The notes under the pieces are model-generated. The model searched no databases and had not been told where the DNA came from. It saw only the letters and a list, made by a program, of their open reading frames with translations. Shown one piece after another: positions 1-5,144 of a stretch of 5,144 bases of DNA. The DNA comes from UBA1081 sp045658165 (lineage in GTDB: Bacteria; Bacillota; Clostridia; Oscillospirales; Acutalibacteraceae). The DNA lies in NCBI GenBank assembly GCA_045658165.1, contig JAZOUN010000147.1, forward strand, positions 1-5,144. The letters are read 5' to 3'. Each line of letters opens with the position of its first letter. Position 1 is the stretch's first letter. A program made the position numbers and the translations under genes.

Positions 1-92
1 GCCACCAGATCGGCCTCAACTACGTTTCTTGCTCACCCTTCAGAGTACCCATCGCAAGACTTGCAGCAGCTCAGGCAGCTATCAAGGGCTAA
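1..92 (+). CDS. ppdK: Pyruvate, phosphate dikinase, C-terminal end (5' part outside window)
   Basis: Only the last 29 codons and the TAA stop (90-92) are present; the frame begins at base 3. The peptide reads HQIGLNYVSCSPFRVPIARL followed by AAAQAAIKG. The block with the C-S-P-F-R-V-P-I-A-R-L-A-A-A-Q-A core is the highly conserved C-terminal signature of pyruvate, phosphate dikinase (EC 2.7.9.1). From family knowledge, the Cys of this block is the acid/base residue of the PEP/pyruvate-binding barrel. The enzyme interconverts pyruvate + ATP + Pi with PEP + AMP + PPi in the cytoplasm and is common in anaerobic Clostridia as a PPi-linked glycolytic step. The related PEP synthase and PTS enzyme I have a different C-terminal motif, so the call is confident despite the short length. 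A terminator follows 33 bases after the stop, so this is the last gene of its transcript. Confidence 0.93.
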   Translation, partial: HQIGLNYVSCSPFRVPIARLAAAQAAIKG

Positions 93-125
93 TTTCTCTG
101 AAATAGCATAATACAATAAAAATTT

Positions 126-153
126 CCCCTTGGAGAAATCCAAGGGGATTTTT
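126..153 (+). terminator. Rho-independent terminator of the dikinase gene
   Basis: A perfect 9-bp stem, CCCCTTGGA (126-134) with TCCAAGGGG (139-147), closes a GAAA tetraloop and is followed by ATTTTTG. It lies 33 bases after the dikinase stop codon. An A/T stretch on the left side (AAAAATTT, 116-125) could give some termination on the other strand too, but no minus-strand gene ends here. Confidence 0.92.
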
Positions 154-154
154 G

Positions 155-183
155 TTGCAAAAAGTTTTACTAAGAAGTATAAT
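155..183 (+). promoter_or_regulatory. Sigma-A-type promoter of the SGNH hydrolase gene
   Basis: The -35 box is TTGCAA (155-160) and the -10 box is a perfect TATAAT (178-183), with a 17-bp spacer. Transcription would start near 190, giving a leader of about 24 nt. The -35 box begins two bases after the U-tract of the upstream terminator, so the gene is separated from the dikinase gene and has its own promoter. Confidence 0.72.
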
Positions 184-213
184 AATAAAAAATACTATTC
201 GGGAGTGGCATTT

Positions 214-969
214 ATGATTAATGAAAAACCGTTAGATTCCTTCGTAGGCAGTTACAGCAACACTTCAATTTTCAGAACCATGGCTTTTATAGGCGACAGT
301 CTTTCTTCAGGCGAATTTGAAACTGTAGACTGCAACGGAAACCGCGGATATCACGATTTATATGATTATTCATGGGGACAATACATAGCCAGAAACAACG
401 GTTTGCTTGCCTACAACTTTTCCTGCGGAGGAATGACCGCAAAATGGTATCTTGACAGTTTTGCCGAAGAAAAAGGTTTCTGGGATAAGGAAAAAGCCTG
501 TCAGGCTTATGTTATAGCCCTGGGTGTAAATGATATTTACAATCAGAACATGAAAATCGGCTCTGCCGAGGATATAACAGCAACCCACCCCGACGGTGAA
601 CGCCCTTTTATAAGCTACTATGCCGAAATCATAAGAAAATACAAAGAAATCAGCCCCGATGCAAAATTCTTCTTTGTTACATTCCCCAATGAGGGCAACA
701 ATCGGGATAATTCCAAAACTCAGGGCATGATAAATGCTTTATATGCCCTTGCTGAACATTTTGACAATTCATATGTAATAAATCTCTATGAATACGGTCC
801 CGTATATGACGATGAATTCAGAAACAGATATTTCCTGCACGGTCACATGAACCCCATGGGATATATTTTCACTGCAAAACTGATTGATTCTTACATCGAC
901 TATATAATCCGCACAAATCCGTCTGATTTTATGAATGTAGGATTTATAGGTACAGATATCAGATATTGA
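214..969 (+). CDS. SGNH/GDSL hydrolase family protein
   Basis: A 251-residue esterase-type hydrolase with no signal peptide or membrane segment, so probably cytoplasmic. The SGNH blocks are in order: block I FIGDSLSSG with nucleophile Ser29; block II around Gly72-Gly73 in SCGGMT; block III LGVND with Asn106; block V HGHMNPMGY with His211. The position two before the catalytic His, usually Asp, is His209. Family members remove acyl (often acetyl) groups from sugars, lipids or other esters; the substrate here cannot be told. The ATG at 214 is chosen because GGAG (202-205) sits 8 nt upstream and a TATAAT box ends 30 nt before it. The frame is open further upstream to a TTG at 130, but that lies inside the dikinase terminator hairpin, upstream of the promoter. 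The gene appears monocistronic, ending at a TGA 44 bases before a terminator stem. Confidence 0.9.
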   Translation: MINEKPLDSFVGSYSNTSIFRTMAFIGDSLSSGEFETVDCNGNRGYHDLYDYSWGQYIARNNGLLAYNFSCGGMTAKWYLDSFAEEKGFWDKEKACQAYVIALGVNDIYNQNMKIGSAEDITATHPDGERPFISYYAEIIRKYKEISPDAKFFFVTFPNEGNNRDNSKTQGMINALYALAEHFDNSYVINLYEYGPVYDDEFRNRYFLHGHMNPMGYIFTAKLIDSYIDYIIRTNPSDFMNVGFIGTDIRY

Positions 970-1013
970 CAGCGCTTTTATTGACAACATTTCATAATTT
1001 ATATAAAAAATTC

Positions 1014-1045
1014 AGCCTCCGGTTTTTTCCGGAGGCTTTTGTTTT
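1014..1045. terminator. Bidirectional terminator between convergent genes
   Basis: A perfect 9-bp stem, AGCCTCCGG (1014-1022) with CCGGAGGCT (1029-1037), encloses a six-T loop. On the + strand it is followed by TTTGTTTT, serving the SGNH hydrolase gene. On the - strand it is followed by GAATTTTTT (the six A's at 1005-1010 of the + strand), serving the lipase-like gene, whose stop codon (1044-1046) is 6 bases before the stem. Confidence 0.92.
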
Positions 1046-2804
1046 ATGCGTATATTTTGTTTATACCCTGATTAATCTTTTTAAGAGCTGATGTAAGCGC
1101 CTTTGTAAAAGCATCGGGAGCTTCATCTTCAATTACACCTGCAGCAACAAGTGCAGCTTCAAGCTCTGCATCTGCAGCATTCCATGCAGCCTGATCAACG
1201 ATTGTTTCGCCGAGAAGTGCTTCAATCTTTGCAACACCTGCTTCTACAGCAGCTGTCTTTTCAGCGCTGATACCGCTCTTGTCAGCAGCATTCCAAGCGA
1301 TGATATTGTTTCTTGCATTGTATGTAAGTCTGCCTTCGTTGAACTGAGGATATGCAGGATTTGAATAAACGTCATGCATATTGTTATCAGCCATAGCTCT
1401 GATAGCAAGACCGAGAGCGACGTCATTTTCGGGAAGCTGTTCGTGAGCCTGTGCCTTGAAGTACCATGTTGTACAGGGAAGAAGACCTGTTGTAGCATCT
1501 ACAACACCGTCGGGTGAAAGGTGGTTATGAGAGGGATCGTTACAATATGTGCCGACAGCCTCATAGCCTTCGCCGAGAGTTGTGCCGAGATCTGCAAATG
1601 TTGCGCCCATTGCGGGAGATTCTGCGTGGATAACACGGTCAGCATTCTTTGTTCTGTATTCCTTACAAAGGGGGAAGAGATTCATATCATAGCAAGCAAG
1701 GTTGAAGATTTCACAGCCTGTATCACGAAGCTCGAAAAGGTTTTCCTCAAAGTTTGCTCTTGCATTCATAAATGAGTCAACCTCTGCAAGAATACCTGCA
1801 AGCTCCTCATTACCTTCAAGCCACATTGCTCTTGCTTCCTCATAGTAAGCAGTAGGACAAAGTGCCCAGATTGTTGTTGTACGGAGTGCTGCGATATCAA
1901 CAAGACCGTTTGCAAGACCACCGAGTGCTGATTTAAGAACATCATCGGGAAGTATGCGGAGAACGATATTAAGAAGGTATGCGAGAGGTGTTTCTCCGAG
2001 AAGAGTTACAAGAAGGTCTTCGTAAAGAGTCTTGTCATCATAAAAAACACTGAGGTTGCCTGTAAAAAGGTCACCGATGATATCCGAACCGTCAATAGCA
2101 GGGATAACGAAAACCATCTTCTTGATAAGCTCATAATCCTCAGGATATGATTCAAGATAGTTGATAGCGATTGTACCGCCAAGGCTTATGGGGCAGATTT
2201 TTACCTTACCGTTAGGTGAATTAGGAAGTACAACATCGTGGATGTAATGATGAAGCTTTTCTGTTTCATACTGAACGCTTCCGAGTGAATCGTAGCCGAA
2301 GTAGTAAACGTCATCAGCACCAACGATTTCACACAGCTCCTGAATGGGAAGGAATGTGAAATATTCTTCTCTTACATCGTCGGGAAGCTCGCTCATGGGC
2401 ATTTCATAACAAGGAACTTCAATATTATTGATGTAATTACCGTTATTGTCTTTTTCAATAAGACTGAGAGCATCATATGTGCCTTCATACATAGCTTCTG
2501 TAAGTCCTACATCACGTCTTGTAACGATAGAAGCAAGCATATTGGGAAGCGCTCTCTTGACAAGAGGCATAACGTCGATTTCAAGAGGCCAGCCTGTAAC
2601 ATAGCCTGTTTCATCAGGAACCCATTCACCGTTTTCGTCAACAAGATATGTATTGTTCTGGCTCATACCGTGAACAATAATAACGGGTGTTTCGGTATCG
2701 TAATCGGGAACATATGCAGATGTTTCTGTTTCTGCCGCAAATGCAGTTACAGGCAACAACATAACAAGTGCAAGAATAACGCTTATTACTCTTTTTAATT
2801 TCAT
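1044..2804 (-). CDS. Secreted alpha/beta-hydrolase, lipase/esterase-like
   Basis: A 586-residue exported protein. Residues 1-23 form a signal peptide: basic MKLKR, a hydrophobic core, and an AFA site at 21-23, with likely cleavage after Ala23 or Ala24. The alpha/beta-hydrolase fold is shown by VIIVHGM (41-47; the HG typical of the lipase oxyanion loop), a nucleophile elbow CPISLGG (204-210; candidate Ser207), an acid in SPDGVVD (430-436; Asp432 or Asp436) and a late His454 in AQAHEQL. The order Ser-Asp-His fits the fold and resembles secreted lipases of the PGAP1/LCAT/class-2 kind. The elbow starts with Pro rather than Gly (PISLG, not GxSxG). About 225 residues separate the Ser from the Asp, room for a large lid. 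Residues from about 500 to the end are Ala/Glu-rich and helical, with AWNAAD repeated at 503-508 and 540-545, perhaps a FIVAR-like module. There is no lipoprotein Cys or LPXTG, so it is probably released. The ATG start has AGGAG (2817-2813) 8 nt upstream. Substrate unknown. Confidence 0.85.
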   Translation of the reverse strand: MKLKRVISVILALVMLLPVTAFAAETETSAYVPDYDTETPVIIVHGMSQNNTYLVDENGEWVPDETGYVTGWPLEIDVMPLVKRALPNMLASIVTRRDVGLTEAMYEGTYDALSLIEKDNNGNYINNIEVPCYEMPMSELPDDVREEYFTFLPIQELCEIVGADDVYYFGYDSLGSVQYETEKLHHYIHDVVLPNSPNGKVKICPISLGGTIAINYLESYPEDYELIKKMVFVIPAIDGSDIIGDLFTGNLSVFYDDKTLYEDLLVTLLGETPLAYLLNIVLRILPDDVLKSALGGLANGLVDIAALRTTTIWALCPTAYYEEARAMWLEGNEELAGILAEVDSFMNARANFEENLFELRDTGCEIFNLACYDMNLFPLCKEYRTKNADRVIHAESPAMGATFADLGTTLGEGYEAVGTYCNDPSHNHLSPDGVVDATTGLLPCTTWYFKAQAHEQLPENDVALGLAIRAMADNNMHDVYSNPAYPQFNEGRLTYNARNNIIAWNAADKSGISAEKTAAVEAGVAKIEALLGETIVDQAAWNAADAELEAALVAAGVIEDEAPDAFTKALTSALKKINQGINKIYA

Positions 2805-2834
2805 AACAATTTCTCCTTTTATGATGATATGAAC

Positions 2835-2863
2835 ATTTTACCAAATTAGTAATAAAAACTCAA
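2835..2863 (-). promoter_or_regulatory. Promoter of the lipase-like gene
   Basis: On the minus strand there is TTGAGT (2863-2858), a 17-bp spacer, and TAAAAT (2840-2835). The -10 box is preceded by TGG, giving an extended -10 (TGn). Transcription would start near 2828, about 24 nt before the ATG. The two boxes are imperfect, but the spacing and extended -10 make this better than the isolated TATAAT further upstream (2873-2868), which has no -35 partner at 16-18 bp. Confidence 0.55.
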
Positions 2864-2924
2864 TGTAATTATACAACAAGCTTTATATATAATTTTTGTT
2901 AAAATAAACGAAGATACAAACAAC

Positions 2925-3446
2925 CTATTCAATCTCAAAACAGAACAACCGGAAATCTTTGACACCTGAAGTTGAAACAGGAACAAAACGGACAGTTTTA
3001 ACACACCAGTCAACCGAATGTTTTACAAACCGCTGATGATTATTGAGAATGTGAATTTCCTCAGTATCACCGTTTTCTGAAACACCCTGAATCTTGTATT
3101 CCCTGATCAAAGTTGAAGGCAATTTAAATTTTGTCTGTAAAAGAGGATAATTACAGGACATATTATGATATTTACGATTAAGGTCGCTGTCAAAAACAAG
3201 TCTCACAGCACTGATTTTTGTGTCAGCATCAAAATTGTATTCTATAACATCATTCTCTTTGCCTGTCCAGAGATTTTCTTCTCCCCTGTCAGCCCCGTTG
3301 CGAACAATTTCTGCAGAGCATTCAGCACTTTTTGTAAGTTCTGACAATTCTCTTTTGTGCCACGGGATGTAGCAATCATCTCTCATCAGAGTCTGCTGAA
3401 GTTTCTTTATATCAACATTTTCAAGACTTACATTATCACTTATTGT
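2925..3446 (-). pseudogene. C-terminal part of the FAD-dependent oxidoreductase, separated by an in-frame TAG
   Basis: After the TAG at 3449-3447 the same reading frame stays open for 173 codons to a second TAG at 2927-2925. It begins TISDNVSLENVDIKKLQQTL and continues MRDDCYIPW. The LQQxLxxDDCYIP pattern is what normally follows the FAD-domain end (GTAxA) in this oxidoreductase family, so this is the remainder of the upstream gene and not a separate protein. The remaining stretch (about 150 residues) has alternating hydrophobic strands, for example VIEYNFD, AVRLVFD, EYKIQGV, VKTVRFVPV and FRLFCFEIE. It resembles the discoidin/F5-8C-like beta-sandwich found at the end of such proteins; that fold assignment is inference. 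The first in-frame ATG (3386) has no ribosome binding site and would start inside the conserved linker, so independent translation is unlikely. There is no clear terminator after it, so some transcripts may run into the lipase-like gene. Confidence 0.75.
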
Positions 3447-4613
3447 CTATGCAACGGCAGTTCCGAGTGTTTGTCCTAATATTGAACAGGTTGTCATAAC
3501 TCTTGATGAACTCAGTGCCGCATGGGTGACACTTATGTTTCGTCCTGCGAAACAAAGGTTTTTGATATTTTTTGAAATCATACATCGCAAAGGCAATCCC
3601 CATGGTGTGGGTGCCGGATGAAAAATAGTGGGATATCCTTTTTTGTAATAAAATCCTTCAGGGAAATGATCATCCATGCTCCAGCCTGCATAGGCAACAA
3701 TATCATAGAATCTGCCTTCCGATTCAACATCATTCTGCGTTACGATATACTTGACCACATAACGCCTGCTTTCACGTTTTCCCGGCAGAAAAACTATCCA
3801 TTCAAGCTCCCAGTTGTCAACCCCGTGGTCTCCGTGATTTTTCATATGGTCCCACACACCGTAGCAGATTTTTAGCAATTCCTCACTGCATCTGTCAGGT
3901 TCATGTATGCAGTCCCATTCACCACCGATTTCAATCCACCAGAAGTTATTATCCCTGTTGTGGTCTTTAAATGGCAAATCATCGTCAGATACATATTTAT
4001 ATGCCCAATCAGGTACTGTAAAGGGAATCGGATTCTCTGTTTCTCTTATCTGAAAAAGACAACTCATACCCATTGTTTTTTTATCTGCAGTGTCGGGCGG
4101 AATTGTTTCGTCAAAATCACTTTTTGATTCCCTGCCGTACATAAACTCAGCTCCCGAGAGTGTGGAAAGCACAGAATCACCGGAGCAATCGGCAAAATAC
4201 AATGCAGTCACAACATGAAAGGTTTCCACATTGGACTGCCATGCCCTGACACTTGCAATTTCATTCCCGTTCATGGTGCATTCAAAACAACTTGAGTTAA
4301 GAAGAAGTGTAAGATTCTCTTCTGCCATTGCTTTCTGATAAAGGACGCTGTCCCAAAGAGGATATTTCAGCGACGGATTCTGATAAAAGTTTTCAAGCAT
4401 AATTTCCTCAATTAGTCCGCCCTCACGGTTATCCTTACCGTGACAGCCGCCTATCCACATACGGATTTCACTTGATGCATTGCCTCCGAGAACACTACGG
4501 TCGTGAATCAGCACAACTTTTATTCCGTGCCGTGCCGATGCTATTGCACAACAAAGCCCTGCCATTCCGCCTCCGATAATGCACAGGTCTGTTTTGTATT
4601 CAACTGTTCTCAT
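3447..4613 (-). CDS. FAD-dependent oxidoreductase, truncated by an in-frame TAG
   Basis: 388 residues of a FAD_oxidored-type flavoprotein. Visible motifs are: the dinucleotide-binding IIGGGMAGL (12-20); GGNASSE (43-49), characteristic of this family; FADCSGDSVLS (140-150), the second FAD contact; and the C-terminal FAD block FAGRNISVTHAALSSSRVM (355-373) ending LGQTLGTAVA before the stop. The FAD domain is therefore essentially complete, but the usual linker and C-terminal region lie after the stop in the same frame. The intact gene would span 4613-2925 with about 561 sense codons. The family oxidises or reduces unknown, probably carbohydrate-related substrates in the cytoplasm; no substrate can be assigned. 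The ATG at 4613 is chosen because GAGGGG (4626-4621) lies 7 nt upstream. A TTG at 4619 is in frame but only 1 nt from that ribosome binding site. Whether the short product folds is unknown; a recent nonsense mutation is the simplest reading. Confidence 0.85.
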   Translation of the reverse strand: MRTVEYKTDLCIIGGGMAGLCCAIASARHGIKVVLIHDRSVLGGNASSEIRMWIGGCHGKDNREGGLIEEIMLENFYQNPSLKYPLWDSVLYQKAMAEENLTLLLNSSCFECTMNGNEIASVRAWQSNVETFHVVTALYFADCSGDSVLSTLSGAEFMYGRESKSDFDETIPPDTADKKTMGMSCLFQIRETENPIPFTVPDWAYKYVSDDDLPFKDHNRDNNFWWIEIGGEWDCIHEPDRCSEELLKICYGVWDHMKNHGDHGVDNWELEWIVFLPGKRESRRYVVKYIVTQNDVESEGRFYDIVAYAGWSMDDHFPEGFYYKKGYPTIFHPAPTPWGLPLRCMISKNIKNLCFAGRNISVTHAALSSSRVMTTCSILGQTLGTAVA

Positions 4614-4644
4614 ATACAATCCCCTCTGCGATAAATCTGTTTTT

Positions 4645-4673
4645 ATTATACAAAAAATGCGGATGTATGTAAA
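4645..4673 (-). promoter_or_regulatory. Promoter of the oxidoreductase gene
   Basis: On the minus strand there is TTTACA (4673-4668), a 17-bp spacer, and a perfect TATAAT (4650-4645). Transcription would start near 4638, about 25 nt before the ATG at 4613. The strong promoter and ribosome binding site show that the 5' end of the interrupted gene is intact. Confidence 0.75.
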
Positions 4674-4723
4674 CGGGTATATTAATTTTTACATATGTAC
4701 AGACATCTATATTGTTTTTACAT
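4667..4723. repeat. TTTACAT repeats between divergent promoters (possible operator)
   Basis: The 7-mer TTTACAT occurs at 4688-4694 and 4717-4723 (both within the longer TTTTTACAT), and inverted as ATGTAAA at 4667-4673, where it covers the -35 box of the oxidoreductase promoter. The inverted pair is centred 21 bp apart, about two helix turns. A perfect 10-bp palindrome, TACATATGTA (4690-4699), overlaps the middle copy. This could bind a regulator of the divergent genes, but in AT-rich DNA chance cannot be excluded. Confidence 0.3.
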
Positions 4724-4730
4724 CAAATAG

Positions 4731-4759
4731 TTGAAACATGTCTTTTTTTATACTATAAT
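4731..4759 (+). promoter_or_regulatory. Promoter of the MBOAT acyltransferase gene
   Basis: TTGAAA (4731-4736), a 17-bp spacer and a perfect TATAAT (4754-4759) make the best sigma-A-type promoter in the window. Transcription would start near 4766, about 24 nt before the ATG. It is divergent from the oxidoreductase promoter, with about 57 bp between the two -35 boxes. Confidence 0.8.
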
Positions 4760-4789
4760 AAAGATAAAAAATTCAATGCAGGTGTAAAA

Positions 4790-5144
4790 ATGTTATTTAA
4801 TTCTTATATTTTTGTATTTTTGTTCTTCCCGATAGTTATTCTTGGATATTTCGGATTGAATCATTTTAAACAATATAAAGCCTCTAAGATATTTCTTACC
4901 GGTGCGTCTTTGTATTTTTATGGGTATTTTAACTGGAGTTATCTTCTCATAATTATTTCTTCAATATTACTGAATTATTTATTCAGCAATTTATTATTAT
5001 CTAAGAAAATAAATTCAGCTTTGCGAAAGTTGACATTTGCAGTAGCATTGACTCTTAATATTGGAAGCCTTGCAGTTTTCAAGTATCTTGATTTCTTTGC
5101 TGATAACATAAATGCAATTTTCAATACATCCTTGCCTTTATTAA
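4790..5144 (+). CDS. MBOAT family O-acyltransferase (AlgI/DltB-like), N-terminal part
   Basis: 118 codons are visible before the window ends. The protein begins MLFNSYIFVFLFFPIVILGY, the characteristic opening of AlgI/DltB-type membrane-bound O-acyltransferases. It continues with the family-typical segments SLYFYGYFNWSYLLII (40-55), a Leu/Ile-rich helix to about 70, and LNIGSLAVFKYLDFFADNIN (89-108). At least three hydrophobic segments are seen (about 5-22, 50-68, 82-98). Family members move acyl groups, usually acetyl or D-alanyl, across or at the membrane onto exopolysaccharides, wall polymers or teichoic acids, often together with a downstream SGNH-type partner (AlgX/AlgJ or DltD). The catalytic His region is beyond the window, so activity and acyl donor cannot be judged; family length is usually 450-500 residues. 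The ATG is supported by AGGTG (4780-4784) 5 nt upstream and a TATAAT box ending 30 nt before it. Confidence 0.88.
   Translation, partial: MLFNSYIFVFLFFPIVILGYFGLNHFKQYKASKIFLTGASLYFYGYFNWSYLLIIISSILLNYLFSNLLLSKKINSALRKLTFAVALTLNIGSLAVFKYLDFFADNINAIFNTSLPLL

Noticed and set aside
130..213. N-terminal extension of the SGNH hydrolase from a TTG at 130
   Set aside because: The TTG lies inside the dikinase terminator stem and upstream of the promoter at 155-183. The extension has no ribosome binding site and encodes terminator and promoter sequence; the ATG at 214 has both signals.
1521..1775. Open frame on the + strand opposite the lipase-like gene
   Set aside because: It is a shadow of the lipase-like coding sequence with no ribosome binding site and a Cys-rich, unrecognisable product. 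The same applies to open frames opposite the oxidoreductase at 3618-3875 and 3903-4127 and opposite the SGNH gene at 370-588 and 769-990.
2868..2873. Perfect minus-strand TATAAT as promoter of the lipase-like gene
   Set aside because: No -35-like box lies 16-18 bp upstream (only TTAACA at 23 bp). The TTGAGT/TGG-TAAAAT pair at 2863-2835 fits better.
2875..2900. AACAA...TTGTT inverted repeat after the oxidoreductase end as a terminator
   Set aside because: The stem is only 5 bp, AT-rich, with a 16-nt loop and no proper U-tract, so it is too weak to call.
2925..3386. Independent gene starting at ATG 3386
   Set aside because: There is no ribosome binding site before it. The same frame is open for 20 codons further upstream to the TAG, with family-like sequence, so it is the tail of the oxidoreductase.
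3447..3449. TAG read as pyrrolysine or a globally recoded codon
   Set aside because: The next in-frame TAG ends the protein at a natural family C-terminus. No pyl genes or suppressor tRNA are visible in the window, and the enzyme is not a methylamine methyltransferase. Kept only as a minor alternative in the findings.
4614..4619. TTG at 4619 as start of the oxidoreductase
   Set aside because: It is only 1 nt from the GAGGGG ribosome binding site; the ATG at 4613 is at the correct 7-nt spacing.

Overview
The window looks like chromosomal sequence from a low-GC Gram-positive anaerobe, most likely a gut Clostridia relative (Oscillospiraceae/Lachnospiraceae-like). This rests on AT-rich intergenic DNA, strong GGAG-type ribosome binding sites, sigma-A-like promoters with 17-bp spacers, U-tract hairpin terminators, and the protein types present. 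The species cannot be named from the sequence. No rRNA, tRNA, CRISPR array, insertion sequence or prophage gene is visible.

Layout, left to right. (1) 1-92, +: the last codons of pyruvate, phosphate dikinase, followed by a strong hairpin terminator (126-153). (2) 214-969, +: a cytoplasmic SGNH/GDSL-type hydrolase with its own promoter placed directly after that terminator. (3) 1014-1045: a bidirectional terminator shared with the convergent gene. (4) 1044-2804, -: a secreted alpha/beta-hydrolase (lipase/esterase-like) with signal peptide, Ser-Asp-His triad candidates and an Ala-rich helical C-terminal tail. (5) 2925-4613, -: one FAD-dependent oxidoreductase gene (FAD_oxidored type plus a C-terminal beta-rich, discoidin-like region) cut in two by a single in-frame TAG at 3447-3449. 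Reading frame and family features continue on both sides of this stop. (6) 4614-4789: a divergent intergenic region with two good back-to-back promoters and repeated TTTACAT elements. (7) 4790-5144, +: the N-terminal quarter of an MBOAT (AlgI/DltB-type) membrane O-acyltransferase, cut by the window edge.

The genes do not form one obvious pathway. PPDK is central carbon metabolism. The SGNH hydrolase, secreted lipase-like protein and MBOAT acyltransferase all belong to families that add or remove acyl groups, but each appears to be transcribed separately. All four complete 5' ends share a very compact leader: the -10 box ends 30-31 nt before the start codon in each. The most notable item is the TAG-interrupted oxidoreductase gene. 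I see no convincing sign of a wholly new biological system here.
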